Part shown: positions 1-10,000 of the stretch, piece after piece | Layout: every line of letters starts with the position of its first letter | Position numbering within the stretch: position 1 is the stretch's first letter | Origin: Tetramitus jugosus | Lineage: Eukaryota; Heterolobosea; Eutetramitea; Acrasida; Vahlkampfiidae | DNA: 64,000 bases | Reading direction: 5' to 3' | NCBI GenBank assembly: GCA_937625935.1 | Contig: OW569354.1 | Location: forward strand, 1 to 64,000 | The notes under the pieces: generated by a model | Seen by the model: the letters and a program-made list of their open reading frames with translations, nothing else | Database searches by the model: none | Told to the model about the DNA's origin: nothing | Made by a program: the position numbers and the translations under genes

Positions 1-753
1 CCAAACCCAAACCCAAACCCAAAACCAACCCCAAACCCAAACCCAAACCCAACCAACCCAAACACCCAAACCCAAACCCAAACCCAAACCCAAACCCAAA
101 CCCAAACCCAAACCCAAACCCAAACCCAAACCCAAACCCAAACCCAAACCCAAACCCAAACCCAAACCCAAACCCAAACCCAAACCCAAACCCAAACCCA
201 AACCCAAACCCAAACCCAAACCCAAACCCAAACCCAAACCCAAACCCAAACCCAAACCCAAACCCAAACCCAAACCCAAACCCAAACCCAAACCCAAACC
301 CAAACCCAAACCCAAACCCAAACCCAAACCCAAACCCAAACCCAAACCCAAACCCAAACCCAAACCCAAACCCAAACCCAAACCCAAACCCAAACCCAAA
401 CCCAAACCCAAACCCAAACCCAAACCCAAACCCAAACCCAAACCCAAACCCAAACCCAAACCCAAACCCAAACCCAAACCCAAACCCAAACCCAAACCCA
501 AACCCAAACCCAAACCCAAACCCAAACCCAAACCCAAACCCAAACCCAAACCCAAACCCAAACCCAAACCCAAACCCAAACCCAAACCCAAACCCAAACC
601 CAAACCCAAACCCAAACCCAAACCCAAACCCAAACCCAAACCCAAACCCAAACCCAAACCCAAACCCAAACCCAAACCCAAACCCAAACCCAAACCCAAA
701 CCCAAACCCAAACCCAAACCCAAACCCAAACCCAAACCCAAACCCAAACCCAA
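1..753. repeat. Telomeric repeat array (CCCAAA)n, left chromosome end
   Basis: The array is a head-to-tail run of the hexamer CCCAAA, essentially perfect from about position 72 to 753. The reverse strand reads TTTGGG toward the left edge, the expected orientation for the G-rich strand at a left telomere. The first 70 bases contain irregular units (extra A or C, lost A), which could be terminal heterogeneity from telomerase or errors in reads at the molecule end. Unique sequence starts abruptly at 754. Telomere function is inferred from position, purity and orientation. Confidence 0.97.
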
Positions 754-1552
754 GTCAAAATTCATTTTCTCATCGAAACCGAAAATTCATCTCAAAATCA
801 ATTTTTAATCAGAAAATCAATCACAATCATCCTATACTTCATGAAATACAATGCTATCTTATGTCTTCTCCTCATCGAAACTAACATTCACGCTTCTTTG
901 TCCGTTAAGGCGACATACACTCCACATATCACCGACCAACATCCAGAAGAAGGTAAACAAAGCATTGTAGGTATTTTCAGCATCGTATGATGATATATTC
1001 GATCTAATTCTACTAGTTCCCTCTCCATAATGTTTGCTCTTTGCTTAGTCAAATCTCCAGAAATGTTCATTTGATATTCTATTGGAACTGGATTGTTTTT
1101 CAAGTAATGCATTTCACCCGTTGCTATTAATGATATTATTTGGTTGTATTAGTAGGCCTGACTCGATCATCTAATGATTTGTTCATTCGGAATTCACGTA
1201 AAAGTTCAAACAGGTCATGTGGCCTCATGACTCACAATTTCGTTAGAAGAAAGTTCAGCATGTCGACCAACTGGGATCTTTCCACTCATCCTGGGAGTTA
1301 TTCCTAACATCTGCAACGTTAACTCATAATCCATTCAAGTTATGACTCGTACTATGGAGTAAGGTTGGTCTTACTGTCATAAACATAACTCGAACGTGGA
1401 CGTATGACAAAATCTAGCCTAATAGATGCAATCCTTTGATTAGATCATTGGTATTCGTCTCATAACATTTGGAATGGGTACAAGGAACTAGCTTGAGAAC
1501 AATTTATGTTAGGAGATGCATGTAGGGATCTGGTTGATTTCATCCGATATGA
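754..1552. other. Subtelomeric unique DNA without a supported gene
   Basis: About 800 bp of AT-rich sequence directly inside the telomere. A 74-codon minus-strand ORF with an ATG lies at 888-1112, but it resembles nothing I know and has no clear splice partners, so I do not call it a gene. The phrase ctcatcgaaac occurs twice (near 769 and 871), hinting at local duplication. I see no RNA gene or transposon here. Confidence 0.5.
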
Positions 1553-1711
1553 GGCCCGTAAACGGGCTATAGAAAAGTTGATAAATAGGTGGCCCGTAAA
1601 CGGGCCGTGGTAAAAGCATTTTTTAGGCGGCCCGTATACTATCTAGGTAAAAGTTGACTTTTCTTACGGGCCATTGTAAAAAAGTAGTCATACACGGCCC
1701 GTTTACGGGCC
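1553..1711. repeat. Cluster of GGCCCGTAAACGGGCC near-palindromes
   Basis: Within 160 bp the GC-rich 16-mer GGCCCGTAAACGGGCC appears at 1553-1567 (lacking the last C) and 1591-1606, and its reverse complement GGCCCGTTTACGGGCC at 1696-1711. The half sites GGCCCGTA and TACGGGCC lie at 1629-1636 and 1665-1672, facing each other across 28 bp. Each unit is palindromic except for its central AAA or TTT, so it could fold into a 6-bp hairpin or bind a dimeric protein. The spacers are AT-rich and also similar (taaaag, aaaagttga). Function is unknown. Confidence 0.8.
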
Positions 1712-1895
1712 ACCAGTTATGCGAAACCCAACGGAAACCCAACGGAAATCACATGTTTGGCCTATAGTTCCACAACCACAAGTCAAACAACAACCATAAT
1801 GTTAAGTTGAACATTTCAAGATATGAGGAATACAAAAACAGGTATTGTAACGTACGAATACACTCCTTGACGTACTTTTGGTTAGCGTATACGTT

Positions 1896-1922
1896 AAAAC
1901 CCAAACCCAAACCCAAACCCAA
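1896..1922. repeat. Short interstitial telomeric repeat
   Basis: About four CCCAAA units lie in unique sequence 1.1 kb inside the telomere, in the same orientation as the terminal array. This could be a scar of end healing, or of telomeric DNA captured in a break that was later re-extended. Only four units remain, so a chance AT/C-rich run is not excluded. Confidence 0.8.
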
Positions 1923-2001
1923 GTGTCAGAGTGCCAAAACTCGCTGGAATTCAGTGTGATGCACTGATAAAAAAGGCGGTCATGACTCTTTTCCTCATTA
2001 G

Positions 2002-3117
2002 ATGGAACCTGACCAAGCACTAGCCGATAAATGGCTCCTTTGGTCTTTCATATGTTTTGGATACTTGGAGGCGACCAACGATCTACAACGGAACAAGAGA
2101 AACCCGCAAGCAGAAAAAGCTTTGGAGGTACATCACCAAGTGGGCACCAGAATCCAGGAAAGAGCAGTTTTTAAAGGAACATCTGTTGGCAAAAGCAACA
2201 CCCCTCATGATGTTCTTCTTCATATATTCCTTCATCCACTACGCGCTCTTTTCCTATTGCAAATCACGATGGATGTAATTGGAATCTGCGAAGAAGGAGG
2301 AAGCGGCGATGTGATGCGATCGATAGAACGATGACACCAGACAACAACCTTGATATGACATTGTCAAGTGACGGTTTCATGGACTTATTTGGTGCGAACT
2401 ATGATTGAGGCCGATAAACAGAGCCCTCTAATGATAGAGTGACTGTGGAAGAATTGTCTACAACAGAAGACATTCAAGCGTCACCAACATCTTCAGCTCA
2501 ACAAATGGAAAGTTCACTACTCAATCATGCTAGCGAAGAACTGGAAATCCTTGCTCAGAAGTTTGGTAGACATCTCGAGAAGCGGAAAGCAGTCTTAGAT
2601 ATTGTTTTGAATAGAAATCTGGCATCTTACCAGTTCACAATACCACAACGTCTTCAATTTGCAAGTCAAGCTCGCCTAGGATCGGTAGAAAACTATTCCA
2701 ATCCTAAGTGAACGTAGGGTAGTAGATCATGTAGAGCTTGTGGAACCAGCAATTGCTCTGGAAACTTTTAGTGGAGAATCGATCGTTACTATCACAAACC
2801 GGAGCACTAACATGACTTTTGCACAGCATCCATTAGGTGATCGATATCGATCTGAGATCCTCGGTCAGCACATGGATCTCATTCTTGAGTTTTTTGGCAG
2901 GTTAATGACAGTAGAAGAAGCTTCTTTCTATGTCAAGACCCTATTGTATGTCTGGTGCCACATCGAAAACTCTGGTGTGTTCGATACTGAAATTGTTTAT
3001 TTTACCCTGGAACGAGAAATCTTTGGTCGTTCCATCATTGCAAATCTGGGTATAGGCTTGACCTGCCGAGGACCTTGTGAACCACAAGTTTTTTCTCCGA
3101 GTCAAGACCTCTCTTGA
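2002..3117 (+). pseudogene. Decayed protein-coding gene, unknown family
   Basis: Several open stretches on the plus strand join into one degraded coding region. A run with KLWRYITKWAPESRKEQF lies in one frame near 2110-2180. A second run from about 2334 ends NLDMTLSSDGFMDLFGANYD. A third spans 2439-2711, and a fourth (2711-3117) continues it after a one-base shift near 2709. Between the fragments are stops and frame changes. The residue composition looks coding (amphipathic, few rare codons), but I recognise no domain. It lies in the subtelomere beside other broken genes, which fits decay in a fast-evolving region. An intron-rich intact gene is the alternative, but I found no splice sites restoring the frame. 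Confidence 0.5.
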
Positions 3118-3240
3118 TGGATGCATGAGCATTCGCGATTCTTCTTGACTCATGAACATCTCAGCAAACTCATAGAGTTTATCGTCCTTCACGTTCACCC
3201 ACGCAATAAACTAGCCTTTCTCCCATTTGCAATTGTTGGT
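3100..3240 (-). pseudogene. Truncated copy of the adjacent 3541-4593 gene
   Basis: Read on the minus strand, this segment encodes FIAWVNVKDDKLYEFAEMF, which parallels FVAWVTVKGDRIYDFVELF near residue 37 of the protein from 3541-4593. Just before the similarity the same frame contains a TAG stop (plus-strand 3211-3213), and after about 35 residues the resemblance is lost. This is therefore a broken tandem duplicate in the same orientation, about 300 bp downstream of the open copy. The plus strand of the same DNA carries part of another decayed reading frame, so the region is overwritten by more than one event. Confidence 0.65.
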
Positions 3241-3431
3241 GCTGTGTTATGGCACTGTGTACACTTGATGACTTCTTTTTTGTTGATGCTACTTCCAATG
3301 TTCTGTACTGTCCATACCGCGTACCCGTCGTGCGAGTACTCCCTTGCCCACGGAATGTTTGCATTTGTTTCCATGGTTTTTTTCCCGGGTTTTCAATGCG
3401 CTGAGATTTTTTTTTTTTTCCATACAACCAT

Positions 3432-3508
3432 GTGTGCTTGCGCAGCAAGCACACGATTGCTCATTTATTGACTTGTTTTGTGAGTGACGACCCGTAGGGC
3501 GTCATTCA
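3432..3508. repeat. Two strong hairpins downstream of the 3541-4593 gene
   Basis: The first is a perfect 10-bp inverted repeat with a 3-nt spacer, GTGTGCTTGC at 3432-3441 and GCAAGCACAC at 3445-3454. The second runs from 3481 to 3508: TGAGTGACG-A-CCC pairs with GGG-CGTCATTCA around a GTA loop, giving 12 pairs with one bulged A and one G-T pair. Both lie 3' of the minus-strand gene that ends at 3541, so they could act in its 3' untranslated region or mark a former mobile-element end. Function is inference. Confidence 0.7.
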
Positions 3509-3540
3509 CTCTTCTTCTCTTGTTGTCCCCGACGGTGCAT

Positions 3541-4593
3541 CTACAGGTTGGAATAATCACTCTGGTGAGTGTTTTGGTTGATGCCCTTCATCAAAGAGCG
3601 TAACCTTGTAGTAGGACCGTCGATGGACACAGAGCCATCTGTTGTTTTTTTCTTGTTTTGGGCCTTGTTGCTCATCAGATCACCCAGTGTGATCCTGGCA
3701 CTCCTTTTCTTGTTGTCATTGAGTTGTGGACTCTGAATCTCCTTTTCGGAGTCATCATCCACATCCACAATGACTGGTTCGTCCTCAGTCAAACCATACC
3801 TTTTGCGTGCAGCAGCCAGCGCCAATGCAGCAATTTCCTTTTTCACTCTGGCGAACACTGGAGAAGTGGCATTCACTTGCTCCAGAATTTGCCGGTTCTC
3901 AGCACTGAGCTGTACAACAGGCACTGATGGCAGTGGTGTTGCTACAGTCCTCTTTTCTTCTGCCTCCACTAGCTCAGGAGTGGTCTCCATCCTAGCAGTG
4001 GCTTGGGCAACTTCTTGTTCCGGCATTGGTACCGGTTTGTTGCCCCCTTGACCCTTTGTCTTTCCTAATTCCTTGGTGAGTTCTGTGACCTGTCGACGCA
4101 GTGTGTCAACCACCGTCAGCAGCTCCTCGTACATCTTCGTCAACCTCTTGTTGACAGCCTTGAGAGGATCATGTGGTCTCTCGACATATCGAGTGACCGT
4201 GGCCTTTACCTTGTTCTCTCCGCTGAGCACTGCTCGTGCATAGGTTTCATCACCCATGACCACGAAAGCAGTGTCACGCTTCTTGAGCACACTGGAAACC
4301 TTCTCAGGTCCCAGTAGCTTCTTGATGTCGTCCACTGACATGTTCTTCATGCCATGGACGACCACCTTTCTTGTGCAATCAACACTGCGCTTGGGTGCAG
4401 CAGTGCTGTTGCCAATCCTCCTCTCTTTGTTGAACAACTCAACAAAGTCATAGATGCGGTCACCCTTGACCGTCACCCATGCAACAAAGCGTTGCTGGCC
4501 TTTCCTCTTGATGACTTGGACTCGGTTGAGCCAGTCACCAAACTCAGGTGGACATGATAACAAGCCGAGTAACGGAGTAAATGATATCTGCAA
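3541..4593 (-). CDS. Subtelomeric family protein with RRM-like region and coiled coil
   Basis: Open frame of about 350 codons; I do not recognise the family by name. Residues about 20-60 hold the segment FVAWVTVKGDRIYDFVELF. Residues about 73-135 (KVVVHGMKNMSVDDIKKLL ... TAFVVMGDETYARAV) alternate strands and helices like an RRM-type fold. A coiled coil follows at about 145-180, then a disordered Pro/Glu-rich tail and a basic end. The open frame starts at a TTG; the first in-frame ATG is about codon 80. The minus-strand sequence just upstream ends in TTGATTGCAG, a good 3' splice site, so a 5' exon is likely missing, or it was removed by the transposon relic that begins at 4682. Relics of the same family lie at 3100-3240, 30787-31032 and near 31200. 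Confidence 0.65.
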   Translation of the reverse strand: MQISFTPLLGLLSCPPEFGDWLNRVQVIKRKGQQRFVAWVTVKGDRIYDFVELFNKERRIGNSTAAPKRSVDCTRKVVVHGMKNMSVDDIKKLLGPEKVSSVLKKRDTAFVVMGDETYARAVLSGENKVKATVTRYVERPHDPLKAVNKRLTKMYEELLTVVDTLRRQVTELTKELGKTKGQGGNKPVPMPEQEVAQATARMETTPELVEAEEKRTVATPLPSVPVVQLSAENRQILEQVNATSPVFARVKKEIAALALAAARKRYGLTEDEPVIVDVDDDSEKEIQSPQLNDNKKRSARITLGDLMSNKAQNKKKTTDGSVSIDGPTTRLRSLMKGINQNTHQSDYSNL

Positions 4594-4681
4594 TCAACAA
4601 TGATTTCCGACATGTTCTTATGGCCATTTTTGTAACAGAGGGCGAATCCATTAAAATTCCACTGGAATGGAACCCCCACAT

Positions 4682-5256
4682 CCCCTTCTGGGTACAATTG
4701 GATCCGTGGATCACTCATATTTCAAAATCGGTCGTACGCGTTATGATCAAAGCAGATTCTATAGGAGAGACAAGGGTCATGCTATTATTGGTCAAGTAAC
4801 TGTGGATCGTTGTGGAAATATTATTATCGGGGGCCTCGAATGATCAATTGATCCTATCACTATCTAATGTGGTCTCCATGCTACCAAAAGGAAAAAAGCT
4901 TTGTGCCGACGGTGGATTTAGAACCAAAGATCTTGGATTTCACCTGGTCACTCCGGACAATCTGAAAGAAAATGAGATACTTTCTCATTCAGAAGGTGGA
5001 GCTCGTAATTGTCGAGTGTACGATCGGATTTGTCAAGCGCTACGAAATTTTATCATCCCGTTTTCGTCTTAATAGTGCGTTATTACCCGTCGTTGCCATG
5101 GTTTGCGCATGTTTGACGAACAAGTTCTTACAAAAACATCCGATTCGCACACCCGAATCTGTTGCGAATTTCGATGAACACCTAGAACTCAAGTTTTCCC
5201 ATCGACTTGAAAACGAAAAAACAAGAGATGTCCAAGGACAAGAAGACAGTCAATAA
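4682..5256 (+). pseudogene. PIF/Harbinger-type DDE transposase relic
   Basis: Read across frames, the plus strand encodes GTIGSVDHSYFKIGR (first catalytic Asp), then RFYRRDKGHAIIGQVTVD and RCGNIIIGG. After a frame change near 4840 it gives GASNDQLIL and KKLCADGGFRTKDLG (second Asp). After another shift near 4995 it gives VELVIVECTIGFVKRYEIL (last acidic position, V-E-x-x-I-G-x-x-K pattern). This order matches the DDE_Tnp_4/HARBI1-like transposase core. With at least two frameshifts it cannot make an active enzyme. The element's 5' side abuts the N-terminal end of the minus-strand gene at 3541-4593 and may have disrupted it. I could not find terminal inverted repeats or a target-site duplication. 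Confidence 0.75.
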
Positions 5257-5760
5257 AAGCCCAAACGAACCTCTAGCTCTCAATCAACACAAGATGAGAA
5301 GAAGAAACGAGGGTCCAACTACACTAACGCAGAGATAGAAGCTGTAATAAGAACCGTGATCAAAAGTCACACATTCAGAATTGGTGAAGAAATGGCTAGA
5401 AAGAACTTCCCTGAGAGAGATGCATCGGACTATAAAAAGAAGATATCTTCGGCCTTTTCTTCGTGGAGACTATGTGTGTAGATATTGACGACGTTGCATC
5501 CGGTGATGAAGTCGGCTTGATGATCAATAACAAAGCTGTGGCCATTGTCACTTTGAATTGGTTTGGAGCTTCTATTGAAAACAAAAAGATACAGAATACC
5601 TCCCCACGAGATTGACTCCGTTTGGTTCAAACAAATTTATGAACGTGGCAAGACTACAAAGCTACCAAAGCCAGATAAAGAATTGAATTTACGAAAAGAT
5701 GCGCTTGGTTTGCAAGGTGAGGGGAGATCATTCCATGGCCCCACGATCAGATGAGAATCT
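5228..5760 (+). pseudogene. Second transposon ORF relic (possible SANT/Myb-like protein)
   Basis: A second reading frame opens with the ATG at 5228, overlapping the end of the transposase relic. After a frame change near 5290 it reads GSNYTNAEIEAVIRTVIKS and then MARKNFPERDASDYKKKIS, ending at a stop near 5480. Two further open pieces follow (5480-5600 and 5563-5754) in other frames. Harbinger elements usually encode a transposase plus a Myb/SANT-like DNA-binding partner, and the helical, basic segment at 5300-5470 fits that position and size. The SANT assignment is tentative because the conserved tryptophans are not clear. The frame changes show that it is broken. Confidence 0.5.
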
Positions 5761-7059
5761 ATTTTGAAAAAGAATCAACTCTTGACGAGTCTTTTGTTAT
5801 GCTGGATTCGAAGATGAGAATGTTCTGTGTTATAACACAACATCAATGATTAATGATATGCCTCAGTTATCCGAGGATGTCCTTGATTCAACTATGTCCA
5901 CTCAGAGAAACAAGAAATATGAAGAATCAGTGGTCAAGAAAAAATTACATCGCGGCAGAACAAGCTAAATCATAAATCAACTATGCTAGCAACCCGAGAG
6001 AATGATGAATGTCACGGAAGAGTATGCTGCGCTCATTCAACTATGTTCTAAATTGATAGAACGAGAATAAAATGAAGATGATAGTGGAAAGAAAAAAGGA
6101 TTTTGATGTTGTGTACAGAGTACACAGTGAAAAAGTAGACGAATTTGAATAAATATTATTATTTGTGCAAAATGAAACGGCATTTGTGTTTTCACAATTT
6201 TTTCGCAATTAATTTTGTTGTAATTTGTGAAAGCAACAAATTACAACTAGTTTTGAGTTGTGTTGCACCACAAAAAAAACGACCTTATTGATCTTGCGTT
6301 GCATTTTGTTCTCTTATGATCTGTTCTTTTATTTGTAGTTGATTTCAACTGATCATGGGAGCTGGAGCTTGCTCAAATCAACATTGTTAAACAGGTCCAA
6401 TTTGTATTGAATCTCTTCCAAATAATCGTGACGTTATCATCCATAATTTCTGATCGCTAAAGCATGCTGGCATTGCGGTTTATCATCTCTTGTTGGACTA
6501 CTAAGAGACAAAATGAAGTCATTTTCTCTCTCTTTTGCTTTCATAATTTTCATGAAAGAAGTATTCAGTTACTGCGAAAGGTTTTTACATCCCTTTACAC
6601 CTTAGTACAACAACTATTCACCCCTAATTCTCCCACTGAAGTGCAATCGAATTTTTGGATCCCCTTCCCCTCGAACGTAAGATGTAATATAAGGACAATA
6701 GAAGTTAGAGTCAGTTCTTTGATTTATGCAGAGAATCAAACAATTTCTTCTGGAGTTCTGTATCATATGAAAAGTAGATAATCTCGATGCTTAAAATAGC
6801 AGCTGATGCCGAGGGTTCGACACCTGATGGTGACCGTTTTCATTTCTAGAAAAGTTCGTAGCTAACCAAAGTCTCACATAAAATCATTTTTTGTTTGAAA
6901 AACAACCCGGCACTGCTGTGTTGTCATAAGACAGACGAAGACGTGGTTGTAGTTCAAAAATGGTCGGCGAACTTGGGACGGGATGGATGTGACGTTTGAT
7001 TTCTCGCCGAAGCGATTCACTTCACGAAGAGGAAGTTCTCTCCCAAAAACAAAACCAAC
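5761..7059. other. AT-rich gap with inverted repeats, no gene seen
   Basis: This 1.3-kb gap separates the transposon relic from the receptor gene. It contains a 7-bp inverted repeat with a 3-nt spacer at 6110-6126 (TGTGTAC / GTACACA). It also contains a perfect 12-bp inverted repeat, GTTGTAATTTGT at 6217-6228 and ACAAATTACAAC at 6236-6247. A 105-codon ORF at 6464-6781 has poor coding character. The last few hundred bases should hold the promoter of the gene starting at 7060, but I see no clear element. Confidence 0.5.
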
Positions 7060-10000
7060 ATGAATAGACCCCTCGATCACATGCTGTTCGTTTTGTGGCT
7101 CTTTTTATGTTTCAACCAGATTGTTCTTGGTAACGAGTTGCACTGTCGCAAGCTTGGAGGCGTCCAGTATTTTGGAAAATGCTACAAGTCAATGGGTTCC
7201 ACTGCATACACCTTTACAGAAGGAGAAGAATTGTGTAAGGCCAATGGCTTTGATGGTCTAGTTCAGATCCAATTCCAAGAGGAAGAAGAAATAATTCTCT
7301 ACAATATCGCAAGAGCGACAGGATCATACTGGACGGGAGTAAAGCATTGGAATGGTCAGTACAGATATAGAGATGGTAGAATTGGTATGTTTTCATTGAG
7401 TGTCACAACATGAACAAGCCTACTAACTACAAGTGTGTGAAACTCGAACAGCATCGAAACCATCCACTATCGACAACTCAGAATGGATTCACCAATTTTA
7501 CACTCTATCTTATGTGCGCTTAGTGTACGAAGGATCTTCCCAATGGTTTGAATCTCTTCCTGATTCAACCAGTAGAGTCATATGTGAGTTCATGTATGAT
7601 GATTATTGTCATGATATCAAAGGTCATTTATTGTTTGGTAAATGTGTGCAGGGTACAGGTACTATGGACACTAGAAACAATGCTCTGAACTTGTGTACAC
7701 AATTGGGCTATCAGTCGTTGTTGACCATCGACTCTGAGCAAGAGAAAAATCTCCTCATCGAAAAGCTCAGTGCTGACAATATTTGGTTAGATCAACAGAA
7801 CACTAATAACTCTTACATTTTTTCGAATGGGATAACTGTCGATTACAATGACCATCTTCCAGTACCTGGAAACAATACTTTTGATTCGGTATATCTTTCA
7901 AATGGCAAGTATCAAGTGGACCAGAGTAGCAATGATATTAGTCGTAATGTAGGATGTCAATCAGTTCTTTCACCAATGTGTTCCAGTATGCATGGATACT
8001 ACTATCGAGGTAGCTGCTACAGATTCTATGGTACACCTTTAAATTTTATGTCCTCACAAGCTTTTTGCAGCTCGTCCGGTTATCAATTAGCAAAAATCCA
8101 ATCACTTGATGAACTGGAATTTTTATTAGTCATGATGACCAACAATTCGACAAGCGATTCATTTGTGAGACTCGATGGTAAATATAATGGCACTCATTTG
8201 TTGGATCAGAACGAACAAATTCTCCCTTTCTTTCCATCAAAACCATCAGGACTCAAACCTTTGGATTCGATAGTCGTTAACATCGCAAATACTTCGTCAT
8301 TTGGTCAGTACAACAAAATGAACATGAGCACACCTCTCAGTTTTGTTTGTCAATTGGATCTGCTGTGCTTCGGACAAAAGAGAGACGCAGGATGTGGATC
8401 TGGAGGTCGGTGTGTCTATACAGACTCATGCATATGTAAACAAGATACTGTGGGTAAGAGATGCCAAGCCCGTGAAAAGATAGCGTTTGAATCTCGTCTT
8501 TCACCCCTGGACACCAACGGAATCAATGATTTCATCGTTACGGATTCTGGTAGTGCATTTATGACCAATAGTACACATATTCTTTCCTTATCGATGGGAC
8601 TTTTTGATACGAATGTTAGTACCCTTATTGGTCAGGGAACACTTCTTGAGGGTACGATCAACTTGGTTGATATTCAGGGAATTGTTCAAACTGGTGAGGC
8701 TACATTTGCAGCCGCTGATGTCGGAACAAACTCAATACTTCTATTCAACTACGGCAATAATACTGAGTCAGCACGAATAGCAACACCCGAACTAAGTCCG
8801 CTTATGGCATTTGATAGTTCTCAACTGTATTATGGATCGAATCAACACGTACAAGCATATAATCTGACGGCAAACTTATCTTCACTGATATATCCAAATG
8901 CGGCTTGCAGTATTCTTGGTTTAGCCCATCAAACCAGGATCTTATTCTTTTCTTGTGACGGCTCGAAACGAATATTTGCATACTATGGATTGGATCGCTC
9001 TGTGAAAATTCCATACGTGGAAGATCTTGAATCAGACTTTAGGCAATTATCTATCGATCCAATTACTGATTCTCTTCTGGCTGTTGTTGGTGATAAAATC
9101 CAGATAATATCGCCCAAAATGAAGAATAGGTATATCGGAGGAGGTTTGGGAAGAATCACAGATCAAATTTCATTCAGTCAACCATCGAGTGCCTTCTTCT
9201 CTCCAGATCGATCAATGCTATTCACAATTGATAGAGCAAACAGTCAACTTGTGAGAATAGATATGCGATGCGAGTATGGCTACTTACCCCCGCATTGCTT
9301 GACTCCAGTGTGTTTTGGAATTGATGCCAATAGCAGCACTGTTTGCAGTGGAAAGGGTGTATGTGCAGCACCAGATCAATGTGTGTGCAATTATCCTAGT
9401 ATCAACAGTCCTGATTGCTCTCAGTATCCCACTCTTCCAAAGCAAATAACCACATTAACTACCTCAGTAATGAACCTTAACTCAGGACTCATTCATCCTA
9501 AGATGAACAATATGCTACTTTTTTGTGATGAGAGCGACACAATCAAAAAACTTAATAGGTCGTCTGGCATAGTGTCGAATTACTTTAGCCCTATTTATTG
9601 CAGAAGCATGACACTTACTGCAGATAGATCTGGTCTGATCATAGTGACACAAAATTTTACGATTGAGCTGATACCAGACTTGATGAATCCAGATGAGGTT
9701 TTTATTCTGGCAGGAGAAGCATCCAATTCAGGTTTTCAGAACGGCTATCAATCAAAAATTGGCGTTGTTTTCAATATTATCATTGATCCGGTTGTACCTC
9801 GTTATGGTTACTTCCTGGATTCGAACGGATTCATTCGTCGATTGGATATTGTTAACAAATTTGTTGAAACATTATCAACATCTGGGAGTCCTAACTACGT
9901 AGGCCATGTTGAATCACTCGTCTATAATTCGAACACTCTCGGATACATGGTTAGGACAAGAGACAAGATTGTATTTTCGAACTATGGCACTCACGGACTC

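Noticed and set aside
1-753. Regular repeat considered as CRISPR or satellite
   Set aside because: The unit is 6 bp with no spacers, at the sequence end, in the orientation of a telomere.
888-1112. 74-codon minus ORF beside the telomere
   Set aside because: It has an ATG but no recognisable domain, no splice partners and lies in non-genic subtelomere; kept only as a note.
6464-6781. 105-codon plus ORF before the receptor gene
   Set aside because: Composition is typical of AT-rich noncoding DNA and no motif or splice continuation was found.
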